In this document: positions 43,040 through 54,686 of the stretch, in pieces | Layout of the letters: each line of letters begins with the position of its first letter | How positions within the stretch are numbered: position 1 is the first letter of the stretch | From: Myotis daubentonii | Lineage: Eukaryota; Chordata; Mammalia; Chiroptera; Vespertilionidae | Direction: 5' to 3' | Length of the DNA: 64,000 nt | NCBI RefSeq assembly: GCF_963259705.1 | Contig: NC_081841.1 | Span: forward strand, 116,507,033 to 116,571,032 | Translations under genes and position numbers: made by a program | Notes under the pieces: generated by a model | Seen by the model: only the letters and a program-made list of their open reading frames with translations | What the model was told of the DNA's origin: nothing | Database searches by the model: none

Positions 43040-43185
43040 CCCAGTCAGGTAGATCAGTTGATTAGAGCATCATCCATATACACCAAGGTTGTGGGTTCAA
43101 TCTCCAGTAAGGTTATATACAAAAAGCAACCAATGAATGCATGGGTGGAACAACAAATAGATGTCTAAACAAACAAACAATTTGA
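43040..43185 (+). mobile_element. Diverged tRNA-derived SINE
   Basis: Contains CCCAGTCAGGTAGATCAGTT, GGTTGTGGGTTCAATC (box B region), CAACCAATGAATGCATGGG and a (CAAA)n tail; same older family as 11943-12085. Confidence 0.75.
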
Positions 43186-43382
43186 AAACTTAACTGATTG
43201 ATTTAGTGCTTTTGGACCCAACAGAATTGGCTGCTACTCTATAGAATGAAAGGATAAATTTATCCACTAAGGATTTGCTATTGTCTACTGCAGATGCTAT
43301 GCATAACTGCTATTCAGAAGGCTTGTAGTTCAATTCCAGATGATCTCATAGAACTATACCTGTCTTTTTTTCCATTTTTAAA

Positions 43383-43855
43383 TCATTTTTTCCTTTTTTT
43401 TATTGTTTAAAGTATTATATATGTATCCTTTCCCGCAATTAATCCCACAAACCTCCCCCCCCCCCCCCCGCCACTTCTACCCTCCAGGACAAGCCCCTAC
43501 CGCCACTGTGCCTGTGTCCATTGGTTATGCTAATATTCATGCATACAATTCCTTTGGTTGATCTCTACCCCTCTCCCCTCCCCTGCCTTCTCCCTTAGGT
43601 TGGACAGTCTGTTCAGTGTTACCTTATCTCTGGATCTATTTTTGTTCATTAGTTTATGTTGATCATTATATCCCACATATGAGTGACATCATGTGATACT
43701 TATCTTTCTCCTACTGGCTTATTTTGCTTAGCATTAATGCTCTCCAGTTCCATCTATGCTGTTGCAAATGGTAAAAGTTCCTTCTTTTTCATAGCATCGT
43801 AGTATTCCATTGTGTAGAGGTACCACAAGTTTTTAATCCACTCATTTTCATATTT
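43383..43855 (-). mobile_element. 5'-truncated L1 3' fragment, antisense
   Basis: Poly(T), TTTATTGTTTAAAGTATTAT, a C-run (43456-43470), then the complement of the ORF2 tail up to about 43850. More diverged than the copies at 16448 and 44786. Confidence 0.8.
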
Positions 43856-46800
43856 GTTCTTTTAATTACAGTTGACATACATTATTATATTAGTTTTAGG
43901 TTTACACCCAGTTATTAGATATTGCATAATTTATTCGTCAGTCATCCCAATAAATTTTTCACCCATCTGACAACATGCATAGTTATTAGAATATTATTAA
44001 CTGCATTCCCTGTGCTGTACTTTACATCTCCATGACTATTCTATACTTCTTAATCCCTTCAGCTTTTTCACCCATCTTGCTACTCTCCTGCCCATCTGGC
44101 CACTGTCAAAATGTTCTCTGTATTTATGAGTCTGTTCCTGTTCTGCTAGTTTGTTTATTTTTGTATTTAGATTCAATTATTGATATGTATATATTTATTG
44201 CCATTTTATCGTTCATATTTTTTTATCTTTTCTTTTTTTTCCTTCTTAAGAAGACCCTTTAACATTTCATATAATATTGGTTTGGTAGTGATTAATTCCT
44301 CCAGCTTGTTCTTGCTGGGAAGCTTTATCTGTCCTTTGATTCTAAATGATAACTTTGCTGAATAGAGAAATCTTGGTTGTAGGTCCATGCTTTTCATCAC
44401 TTTAAATATTTCTTGCCACTGCCTTCTGGCCTGCAAAGTTTCTGTTGAGAATCAGTTGACAGTCTTATGGGAGGACTCCCTTGTAGGTAACTAACTGTTT
44501 TTCTCTTGCTGCTTTTAAGATTCTCTCTTTGTCTTTAACATTTTGTATTTTAATTATGGTTTGTCTTGATGTAGGCCTCTTTGGTTTCATCTTGTTTGGG
44601 ACTCTGTGCTTCCTGGACTTTTATGTCTGTTTCCTCAACCAAGTTAGGGAAGCTTTCTGTCATATTTTCAAACAGGTTTTCAATTTCTTGCTCCCTCTCT
44701 TCTCCTTCCAGCAACCCCATGCTGTGAGTGTTAGTACACTTGAAGTTGTCCCTGAGGCTCCTTAAACTATCCTCATTTTTTATTATTATTTTTTAATTGT
44801 TTTATTGCTTAAAGTATTACAAAGAGTATTACATATGTTTCCTTTTTTCCCTGCCCTTGACAATCCCCTGGCCTCCCCTACCCCACAGTGTCTTATGTCC
44901 ATTGGTTATGCTTATATGCATGCATACAAGTCCTTCGGTTGATCTCTTACCCTCCCTCCAGCCCCCCAACCCTCCCCAGCCTTCCCACTGTAGTTTGACA
45001 GTCTATTGGAGGCTGCTCTGCCTCTGTATCTATTTTTGTTCATAAGTTTATAATGGTCTTTATTATCCATAAATGAGTGAGATCATGTGGTATTTTTTCT
45101 TCATTGACTGGCTTATTTCACTTAGCATAATGCTCTCCAGTTCCATCCATGCTGTTGAAAATGGTAAGAATTCCTTCTTTTTTACAGCAGCATAGTATTC
45201 CATCGTGTAGATGTACCACAGTTTTCTAATCCATTCATCTACTGATGGGCACTTAGGCTGTTTCCAGATCTTAGCTATGGTGAATTGTGCTGCTATGAAC
45301 ATAGGGGTGCATATATCCTTTCTGATTGGTGTTTCTGATTTCTTGTGATATATTCCTAGAAGTGGGTTCACACAGGGTCAAATGGGAGTTCCATTTTTAG
45401 TTTTTTGAGGAAACTCCATACTGTCTTCCATAGTGTCTGCACCAGTCTGCATTCCCACCAGCAGTGCACAAGTGTTCCTTTTTCTCCACATCCTCTCCAG
45501 CACTTGTCGTTTGTTGATTTGTTGATGATAGCCATTCTGACAGGTGTGAGATGGTACCTCATTGTCATTTTGATTTGCATTTCTCGGACAATTAGTGACT
45601 TTGAGCATGTTTTCATATGTCTCTTGGCTTTCTGAATGTCCTCTTTTGAAAGGTGTCTATTTAGGTTCTTTGCCCATTTTTTGATTAGATTGTTTCTCTT
45701 CCTTTTGTTAAGTTGTATGAGTTCCCTATAAATGTTGAAGATTAAACCCGTATTGGTGATAACATTGGCAAATATGTTCTCCCATGCAGTGGGCTTTCTT
45801 GTTGTTTTGTTGATGGTTTCTTTTGCTGTGCAGAAGATTTTTATTTTGATGTAGTCCCATTTGTTCATTTTCTCTTTAGTTTCCAATGCCCTAGGAGCTG
45901 TATTGGTGAAGAAATTGCTTTGGCATATGTCTGAGATTTTGTTGCCTTTGGATTCTTCTAGTATTTTTATTTTTTCTCATTGTATATTTAAGGTCTTTAT
46001 CCATTTTGAGTTTATTTTTGTGTATGGTGTAAGTTGGTGGTCTAGTTTCATTTTGTTGCATGTATCTGTCCAATTTTCCCAACACCATTTATTGAAGAGA
46101 CTATCTTGACTCCATTGTATGCTCTTGCCTCCTTTGTCAAATATTAATTGACCATTGAGATCCCACCTACTTTGTTCTTTCTCAGGATTGCTACAGCTAC
46201 TCGGGGTCAGATGAATTTTTGGAGAGTTTGTTCTAGGTCTGTGAAATATGCCGTTGGCATTTTAATGGGAAGTGCGTTGAATTTATAGATTGCTTTGGGT
46301 AGTATGGACAGTTAAATGATGTTGATTCTACCAATCCAAGAACATGGTATGTTCTTCCATCTGTTTATGTCTTCCTCTATCTCATTTTTCAATGTCCTGT
46401 AGTTTTCTGAGTAGAAGTCTTTTACCTCTTCAGTTAAGTTTATTCCTAGGTATCTCAATTTTTTTGGTGCGTTGATAAATGGGATTGTTTTTTTAGTCTC
46501 TCTTTCTGTAAGTTCACTATTGGTGTATAGAAATGCCATAGATTTCTTGGTGTTAATTTTGTATCCTGCTACATTGCCAAATTCATTTATTAAGTCTAAT
46601 AGTTTTTTGATGGAGTCTTTAGGGTTTTGTATGTATAATATCATGTCATCTGCAAATAAGGACAGTTTTACTTCTTCTTTTCCAAATTTGATGCCTTTTA
46701 TTTCTTCTTCTTGTCTAATTGCAATGGCTAATACTTCCAGTACTATGTTGAACAGGAGTGGTGAGAGTGGGCATCCTTGTCTTGTTCCTGTTCTTAGGGG

Positions 46801-47739
46801 AAATGGTGTTAGTTTTTGTCCATTGAATATGACGTTGGCTGTGGATTCGTCATATATGGCTTTTATTATGCTGAGGTATGATCTTCTATTCCCACCTTGC
46901 TGAGAGTTTTTATTAAAAATGGGTGTTGGATTTTGTCAAATGCTTTTTCTGCCTCAATTGATATGACTATGTGGTTTTTTTCTTTCAATTTGTTTATGTG
47001 ATGTATCACGTTTATTGATTTGTGGATATTGTACCATCCTTGCATCCCTGGGATAAATCCTAGTTGGTCATGGTGTATGATCTTTCTGATGTACTGCTGG
47101 ATCCGATTTGCTCAGATTTTGTTGAGGATTTTGGCATCTATGTTCATGAGGGATATTGGTTTGTAATTCTCTTTCTTTTTTTCTCTTTCTTCATTGTTAA
47201 GTAATTACTTATTAAAGACATTTATTTCATATATATTGTTGATCAATTAACGTTGCATTCATAGCCAGTAGCACTATAATTTATGCCTGAATGGAGCTTG
47301 TCTAACAAACACATTTAGTTTTCCCAGCATATCTTTTTCTATCCCTTCACATTCAAACTTCCTTTGTCCTAATAGCTAAAGGCTGTCTCTTATAAGCAGC
47401 ACATATTTGGATTTTAAAAATTTTGACTGACAGTATTAATCGTTTTCATGGAATATTTAGACCATTTACATTTAATATACTTACTGACATAGTTGTATTT
47501 ATGTCTACTATCTTATTACTTGCTTTTTATTTGACCCACCTGCCTTATTTTCCTTTCTTCTCTTTTCATGACTTATGTATTAATCAAATATTGGCATCAT
47601 TTTATTTTTCCTATATTTACATGTTGGATTATTTCACTTAGCATAATAATCCCAGGTCTATCCATGCTGTTGCAAAGCGTATGACATCCTTTACTTTTAT
47701 GATTGAGTGGTATTTCATTATATAAATCTATCACAGCTA

Positions 47740-48705
47740 ACCCTACACCTAAAAGAACTAGAAAAAGAATAACAAATGAAGCACAATGTAAGTAGAAGAA
47801 AGAAAAATAAAAACCAGAGCAGTAATAAATGACATAGATTCTAAAAAAACAATACAAAAGATCAATAAAATCAAGAGATAAATTAGATTAATGGACCTCT
47901 AACTAGACTCATCAAGAAACAAAGAGTACCCAAATAAGTAAAATCAGAAATGAAGGAGAAGTAATAACTGACACCACAGAAGTACAAAAGATACTAAGAA
48001 AACACTATAAACAACTATCTGTCAACAAATCGGACAAACTGAGTGAGATGGACAAATTCTTAGAAACATACAATCTTCCAAAACTGAATTAGGAAGAAGC
48101 AGAAACTCTGAATAGACTGATTACAACACTAATGAAATTGAAGCAGTAATACCCGCCCTCCCCCCAAAAAAGTCCTGCACTGGCTTCACAGGCAAATTTT
48201 ACCAAACATTCAAAGAAGGACAAACACATATCCTTCCCCAAACTATTTTAAAAAATTCAAGAGGAGTGAAGATACCCAAGCTCATTTTATGAGCCCAGCA
48301 TTATCCTAATTCCAAAAGCAATTAAATACATTACAAAGAAAGAAAATTATGGCAAATATCCCTGATGTTAAAATCTCCAACAAAATATTAACAAACAAGA
48401 TCCAGCAATACATTAAAAACACCATACACCATGATCAAGTGGGATTTGTTCTGGACATGCACAATTGGTACGATATTCGCAGATCAATAAGTATGATACA
48501 TCACATAAAGAAAATTAAAGATAAAAATCACATAATCACATCAATGGATGCAGAAAAAACATTTGATGAAATCCAGCACCCATTTATGATAACAAATTCT
48601 TAGCAAAGTGAGAATAGAGGGATCACACCTCAACATAATAAAGGCCATATATGACAAACCCACAACCAACATGAAACCCACTGGTCAAAAAGTAAAAATG
48701 TTCCC
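47740..48705 (+). mobile_element. Old L1 ORF2 fragment, sense, within the retro-insert
   Basis: Reads as decayed ORF2: an open 84-codon stretch at 48349-48603 has [19 protein letters not shown] and [17 protein letters not shown], which belong to the reverse transcriptase domain. Opposite in strand to the host L1 and to the preceding piece (about 47200-47740). Confidence 0.8.
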
Positions 48706-49210
48706 TGTTGGGGTCCAGCCCCAGCAGGTCCAGGGGTTCCCAAATTTATGGACAGAGGCGGTGAAGAGGGAATAACACATAGGCAGTGTTTAGTTGATCA
48801 GCATAGTTGGGTTCTCCAGCCAGGTTCTGTGTCTTATTGTCTTGTTACATCTGTATTTATACCAGTTGGTTTTAATCCTATCAATTTCTATTCCAAAGGT
48901 TAGGGCGTTTCTTATCTCCATTCCAGGGAGTAAAGATTATGTAGCTTAAGCGTGATTGTTCGTAGTTAAAGTGATTAACTACCCGCCTGGCACTTAGTTA
49001 AGGGGTTTTATTCCCTCCCTAACTTCAGGGGAAAATCCCTACCTGGGGAAACAACCTTTCTCGGAGAGGTGACCTTGGTTAAAACACATAGCGCCAAGAA
49101 GGGGAGCAAACATATGCCATATACGCCAGGTCCCTTGAAACATATGCTGTGCAGATTTTTTTTCCCTGCAGCAACTGTGTCAAGCAGCAAGGATGGACTG
49201 GCTTCCGGCA
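48706..49210 (-). mobile_element. Endogenous retrovirus LTR (class II-like), ~505 bp
   Basis: On the minus strand it starts TGCCGGAAGCC and ends GGGCTGGACCCCAACA, giving TG...CA ends. A TATAAATA-like box lies at about 48862-48855. The sequence just upstream (49211-49235) is purine-rich on the minus strand (AAAATAAAACAGAGGGAA), as expected of a polypurine tract, marking this as a 3' LTR. Class assignment is tentative. Confidence 0.65.
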
Positions 49211-49819
49211 AATTCCCTCTGTTTTATTTTTTAAATGATAGCGCATGTAAATCAGCGGCCACCTCTCAGATTGGGTTAAGACTCGGAAGAAGACGGACAA
49301 GCAGTGATAGCGAACATAGCTATAAACATAGTGGATGCAGTCCACAAGGAGCCTTGTTTCTTTAGAAGGTTGCTGGCCTCTTCAGTCAAGGGATTTTAGC
49401 TGGCCTCAAGTCGGGGGTTTGGTTGTCCTTGTTGATCTGGCTAGTGGGCAGCGTCATGGGCAATGGGCTTCCCAAAGCGTCAGCGAGTTGAAGGGCTGCA
49501 TCAAAGGGTCCATCAGGGCCGTGCTTGATGGTGGTGTCGATGTCCGGGGAGGAGTCAGCTGTGCCCTCTGGGTCGGCCAATATGGAGGACATATGGAGAG
49601 ACAAAAAGGAGGCACCTGTGATCCTCCCAATGGACAAGTGGTTCCAGCTCAGGGCTGCACATCTGCTGCACACGGGCACTAGTCAGGTGTGCTAGGGTGA
49701 GGCCTAGACGGAGGGCAGTGAGACATAAGGTCAGCCTGTGGAAAATATACAAGCATATCCTCTCCCCCAGGTTAAAAGTACATCAGGTCACTTCCAGGCT
49801 CCTGTAAGCAAGTCTCTGT
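49211..49819 (-). pseudogene. ERV internal fragment upstream of the 3' LTR
   Basis: Short open stretches on the minus strand (49386-49679 and 49079-49345) are separated by stops and have no motif I can assign; by position before the polypurine tract they would be the end of env or accessory sequence. Broken and 5'-truncated at 49819. Confidence 0.45.
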
Positions 49820-50280
49820 ATTCTCTTTCATTGTGTTGTCTTTATCTGGTTTGGGTATTAGGGTGATGCTGGCTTCATAGAATGAACTTGGAAGTGTTCC
49901 TCCCTCTTGAATTTTTTGTGGTAGTCTCAGGAGGATACGTTTTAGTTCTTCCTTGAATGTTTGGTAAAACTCCCCTATGAAGACGTCCGGTCCTGGGCTT
50001 TTGTTTGCTGGAAGCTTTTTGATGACTGCTTCAATTTCTTCCATAGTTATTGGCCTATTGAGATTTTTAGATTCTTCCTGATTGAGTTTTGGAATGTTGT
50101 ATTTTTCTAGGAATTTGTCCATTTCCTCCAGGTTGTCTAGTTTGTTGGAGTAGAGCTGTCCATAGTATTTTTTAACAATCATTTGTATTTCTGTGGGGTC
50201 TGTTGTTATTTTGCCTCTATCATTTCTGATTTTGTTTATTTGGGTCCTCTCTCTTTTCTTCCCCGTGAGTCTGGCTAGAG

Positions 50281-50492
50281 CAGGGGTGGGCAAACTTTTT
50301 GACTCAAGGGCCACAATGGGTTCTTAAACTGGACTGGAGGGCCGGAACAAAAGCATGGATGGAGTGTTTGTGTGAACTAATATAAATTCAAAGTAAACAT
50401 CATTACACAAAAGGGTACGGTCTTTTTTTTTTTTTTTTTTTAGTTTTATTCATTTCAAACTCGGCCCGCGGGCCGTAGTTTGCCCACAGCTG
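50281..50492 (+). mobile_element. hAT MITE, 212 bp, perfect TSD
   Basis: Termini CAGGGGTGGGCAAAC and GTTTGCCCACAGCTG; identical flanks GGCTAGAG at 50273-50280 and 50493-50500. Interior matches the element at 33576-33789 in the opposite orientation (CACAATGGGTTCTTAAACTG; CCCGCGGGCCGTA). Inserted in the antisense L1 ORF2. Confidence 0.95.
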
Positions 50493-51658
50493 GGCTAGAG
50501 GCTCATCAATCTTGTTTATCCTTTCAAAGAACCAGCTCTTGGTTTCATTGATTTTTATGTATTGTTTTTTGGGGTCTATGTCATTCATTTCTGCTCTAGT
50601 CTTTATTATCTCCCTCCTTCTGCTCACTGTGGGCTTTTCTTGTTGCTCTCTTTCTAGTTCTTTGAGTTGCAGAGTTAGATGATTTACTACCATTTTTTCT
50701 TGTTTTTTGAGGTAGGCCTGTAGAGTTATAAACTTCCCTCTCAGGACCGTTTTCATTGTGTCCCATAGGTTTTGAATTGTTGTGTTTTTATTGTCATTAG
50801 TTTCCAGGATGTTTTTAACTTCTTGATCTCATTTGTAACCCAATCAATATTTAATAACATGCTATTCAGTTTCCAAGTGTTTGAGTATTTTGGTTTGTTT
50901 TTATTGTAGTTTATTTCTAATATTATGCCCTTGTGGTCTGAGAAGATGCTTGGTATGATTTCAATCTTCTTGAATTTGGGGAGACTTTGTTTGTGACCCA
51001 ATATGTGGTCTATTTTTTAATCTGTCCCATGAGCACTTGAGTAGAATGTATATTCCGTGGCTTTGGGATGAAGTGTTCTGAATATGTCAATTAAGTCCAT
51101 CTGATCTAGTGAGTCATTTAGGATTGCTGTTTCTTTGCTGATTGTGGATTTATCCAGTGATGTCAGTGGTGTATTAAGGTCCCCAACTATGATTGTATTG
51201 TTCTTGATCTCTCCCTTGATATCTTCCAGGAGTTTTTTTATGTATTTGGGTGCTCCTGCATTGGGTGCATATATGTTTATCAGGGTTATATCCTCTTGTT
51301 GTATTGATCCCTTTAGTATTATGATGTGGCCTTCCTTATCTCTTGTTACGGCCCTCACTTTGAGGTCTATTTTGTCTGATATTAGTATTGCTACCCCAGC
51401 TTTCTTTTCCTTTCCATTTGCCTGAAAGATATTTTTCCATCCCTTCACTTTCAGTCTGTGTGAGTCCCTTATTCTGAGGTGGGTCTCTTGTAGACAGCAA
51501 ATATATGGGTCATGGTTTTTTATCCATTCAGCCACTCCATGTCTTTTGATTGGAGCATTTAGTCCATTTACGTTTAAAGTTATTATTGAAAGGTACTTGT
51601 TTGTAGCCATTTCTATTTTTTGTGCCTGTTTTCTTTCTTAGCTTTTTATTTCTTCTTT

Positions 51659-52548
51659 TTATACCAGTCCCTTTAGCATTTCTTGCATGGCTGGCTTGGT
51701 GGTGATAAACTCCCTTAGCCTTTTTTGTCTGTGAAGCTTCTTATTTCCCCTTCAATTTTGAATGATAGCCTTGCTGGATAGAGTATTCTTGGATTCAGTC
51801 CTTTGCTTTGCATCACTTTGTAAATTTCCGTCCATTGTTTTCTGGCCTGATGTGTTCCTGTTGAGAAATCATTTGATAATCTAATGGGAGATCCCTTGTA
51901 TGTAACTTTCCGTCTCTCTCTTGCAGCCTTTAAGATTCTCTCTTTGTCCTGAACATATGCCATGGTAATTATGATGTGTCTTGGTGTGGGTCTTTTTGTG
52001 TTCACCTTGTTTGGGACTCTGTGCTTGTGTGACTTTTTTCTTCCCCACCTTGGGGAAGTTTTCTGACATTATTTCTTCAAATAGGTTTTCTAACCCTTGT
52101 TCGTCCTTCTGTTGTTCTGGCACCCCTATTATTCGTATGTTGTTTCATTTCATGTTGTCCCATAGCTCCCTTAGGCTCTCCTCCTGTCTTTTAATTTTTT
52201 TCTCTAATGCAGTTCAGTTTGGGTGTGTTTTGCTTCCCTGTCTTCTAATTCGCTAAGTCGGTCCTCCGCTTCTCCTAGTCTACTGTTGAAACTTTCCATG
52301 GTGTTTTTTATTGCAGCTATACCACTTTTCATTTCTTCTTAGTTCTTACATAATTTGTTGATTTTTTTCATCCTTTTCCTCTTGCTTCTTGCATAAGTTG
52401 TTGATTTTTTTTCTTTCATCCGGTTTATGCATTCTAGAACCCTTAATCTGAATTCTTTTTCCGTCATGCTGAATGCTTCTGTTTCACTTAGCTGCTTTTC
52501 TGGTGAGTCCTCCTTTTCTTTCCTTTGGGCGTTTCTTTGTCTACCCAT
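51659..52548 (-). pseudogene. L1 ORF1 of the antisense element, decayed
   Basis: Starts MGRQRNAQRKEKEDSPEKQL at 52548 and ends with an ATGCAAGAAATGCTAAAGGG-type terminus and TAA (51661-51659). The RRM area (MPEQQKDEQGLENLFEEI) and C-terminal block (LSNDFSTGTHQARKQWTEIY) are legible but in different frames, and the coiled coil is shortened. Confidence 0.88.
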
Positions 52549-52579
52549 GTTTGATCTCACCGACATATCTAGATATTGA

Positions 52580-53640
52580 GTCGTTCAGGGGCTGCTCCTT
52601 GGGTGGCAGTGGCTACTCGGGCTGGGGTTGCTCCTCGGGCGGTTGTGGTAGCAGCTGCTCCTCAGTTGACAGTAACTCCTCTCATGGGTGCTGTTCACAG
52701 CTGTGTTGGCTCCTTTGGCTGGTGGGGGGAGGCTTCACACACAGCTGCTGTTCCTCAGACAGAGGGTGTGCTGATCATGAGGCTGCTGTTCCTTGGATGG
52801 AGACGGGCTACACACTCAGCTGCTACTCCTTGAACTGGGGCAGACTGCTCACGTGGCTGCTGATCCTTGGATGGGGGCTGGCTGCACGCTGCTGTTCCTC
52901 TGATGTGGTGGGCTGTTTGTGGGGCTACTGCTCCTAGGACTTGGACAGGTTAATTGCAAGTCTGTTTGCTCTTCAGATGGGGGTGGGCTGCTTGCGAGGC
53001 TGCTGCTCTTTGGACAGGAGTGAGCTGCATGCATGGCTGCTCCTCCTTGGACGGGGACATGCCACTCACCTGGCGTCTGCTCGTCGGACAAGTGCAGGCT
53101 GTTGTGGCTCTGCTCCTTGGACCGGCGCATGCTGAGCAGGGCTGCCGCTCCTCGGATGTGGGAGGTCTGCTTATGTGGCTGCTGCTCCTCGGACTTGGGT
53201 GGGCTGCTGCTGCTGCTCCTCAAATAGGCACAGGCCGCTTGCAGAACTGCTGCTCCTCGGATTCGACAGGCTGCTCGTGCAGCTGCTGCTGCTTGGACGA
53301 GGGCAAGATGCTTGTGCAGCATCTGCTCCTCGGACTAGTGCAGGGTGTGCGCAGCTGCTGCTCCTCGGATGAGGTTAGGCTGCGCAGGGCTGCCGCTCCT
53401 CAAACGTAGGAAGACTGCTTGTGTGGCTGCTGCTCCTCGGACAGGTCGTACTGCTCGCGTGGTTGCTTCTCCTTGGACGGGGAAGCGGGCCACTCACACA
53501 GCTGCTGCTCCTTGGACAGGGCCAGGCCACATGAGGCTGCTGCTCTTAGGCTCGAGGCAGGCTGCTCACAGGGCTGATGCTCCCTGCACAAGAGCGCGCC
53601 GCTCACGTGTCTGCTGTTCACGTGGTTGAAAAAATAATGT
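52580..53640 (-). repeat. Long degenerate minisatellite in the L1 5' UTR
   Basis: Repeats of GCTGCTGCTCCTCGGAC-type core at about 30-60 bp spacing over 1 kb, giving overlapping open frames on both strands that are not genes. It occupies the part of the 5' UTR next to ORF1. The remaining 5' UTR (53640-54689) includes a (TTG)n tract duplicated at about 53800-53858, a C-run (54110-54126) and GT-poor unique sequence. Confidence 0.85.
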
Positions 53641-54671
53641 GAAAAGAAGTAGGAAAGAAAGGAACAAACAAAAAACAAAGAAAAAACCAAAAAAAAAACA
53701 ACCACAAAACCTAACAAAATAATAATAAAAAAATAAAAATGAAAAATTGAAATGTCATTCCTTTGGCTGGCTTAAGTTCCCAGTTTTCTGGAATGTCTGT
53801 GATTTTGTTGTTGTTGTTGTTGTTGTATGGAATGTCTGTGATTTTGTTGTTGTTGTTGTCGTCGTCATTGTCGTCGTCATCGTCCTTGCTGGGACCAAAG
53901 CCCCTCTATAGGCCAGACCCTGTTAACTCCCAGGGACTAATCAGATTATTTTAATCCTTCATCTCATTCAGGGTAGAATCTGGGTGTGGCTGTATTCCTT
54001 GCCTGGGGGCTGGAGGGAGGGGTGGGATTATAACTTTAGGAGAAAATGGCTGCCCAGGTCCTGGGCTCAGGGGCTACTCAGCACTCGATTTGCTGCCACT
54101 TCTCCTGCCCCCCCCCCCCCCCCCCCGCTCTCCCCAGATTCTACTCATCCGCACCTTCTCCCACTCTTCGGCACAGGTGAGTGTCTGTATCCGAAATGTC
54201 CTATGAACAGGGTTCAGTGAAAACAAACAAACAAACAAACGCTGGATGCAGAAACGGGGAAGGCTGAGTCTCTGTGAGCTCCTCTCTTACTGGCACTGCA
54301 TGGTCTGGTTGGCGCTTCAGGCTGCCCCTTTTAGGCTCAGTCCTCCGTAATTTCGGAATCCAGATCTCAAATCCCCCGGCGCCAACAGTCCCTCGGATCT
54401 CTTTTCCACAGTCAGGGGCTGTGCCTGTCCCAAGAGACGCGGCTGTGTGCCACGCGGTCTCCCTCTGACCCTCTGGGCTCAGAGGTCAGGCCAACTTTCC
54501 TGCCCAGATCCCTGGTTTTTATCTTTCCAGGAGAACTCTGCCCTTCTCGGCTGCAAACTGTCTCACCAGCTGAGTATACTTCGCCAATTCAGGGTGGGTG
54601 TTATTAGTTTCAGCTACTCACTCCATTTTCTCCAGGACAACCCCTGGGACGCGTCTGCCTATTCCACCGCC

Positions 54672-54686
54672 ATCTTGTCTTCTCAG
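54672..54686 (-). promoter_or_regulatory. YY1-type motif at the start of the antisense L1
   Basis: Minus-strand AGACAAGATGGCGGT matches the CAAGATGGC core known to position L1 transcription starts. Equivalent motifs are at the starts of the three HAL1 copies (12640s, 25740s, 27003-27015). Confidence 0.6.

Larger units (their letters stand above)
47177..49819 (-). mobile_element. 2.64-kb retro-inserted segment: ERV 3' part plus read-through flank
   Basis: The L1 reads continuously up to 47176 and again from 49820, with ATTCTCTTTC repeated at both joints. On the minus strand the insert starts at 49819 with ERV-like internal sequence, passes an LTR (49210-48706), continues through two old L1 pieces and ends in GAAAGAGAAAAAAA at 47195-47182, with AATAAA (47226-47221) about 25-30 bases before the tail. 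It therefore looks like the cDNA of a transcript that read through an ERV LTR into flanking DNA and was inserted by L1 machinery. Confidence 0.65.
45063..51610 (-). pseudogene. L1 ORF2 of the antisense element, decayed and interrupted
   Basis: 51610-51017 is an open 197-codon endonuclease segment (MATNKYLSIITLNVNG start, LQETHL and IVGDLNT blocks, the Phe of the usual GDFNT replaced by Leu). RT blocks follow (NKSPGPDVF near 49990, and the region after the catalytic motif, [10 protein letters not shown], near 46640). The end of ORF2 is open at 45886-45368 and 45371-45063 (finishing ISLIYG). Frameshifts, stops and two insertions inactivate it. Confidence 0.9.

Noticed and set aside
49386..49679. 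A retroviral env gene
   Set aside because: Short, interrupted, no recognised Env motif; only its position before the polypurine tract suggests env, so it is left as an unassigned ERV fragment.
52849..53409. Overlapping 150-codon frames on both strands rich in Cys/Leu/Ser
   Set aside because: They arise from the minisatellite in the L1 5' UTR; no consistent protein.
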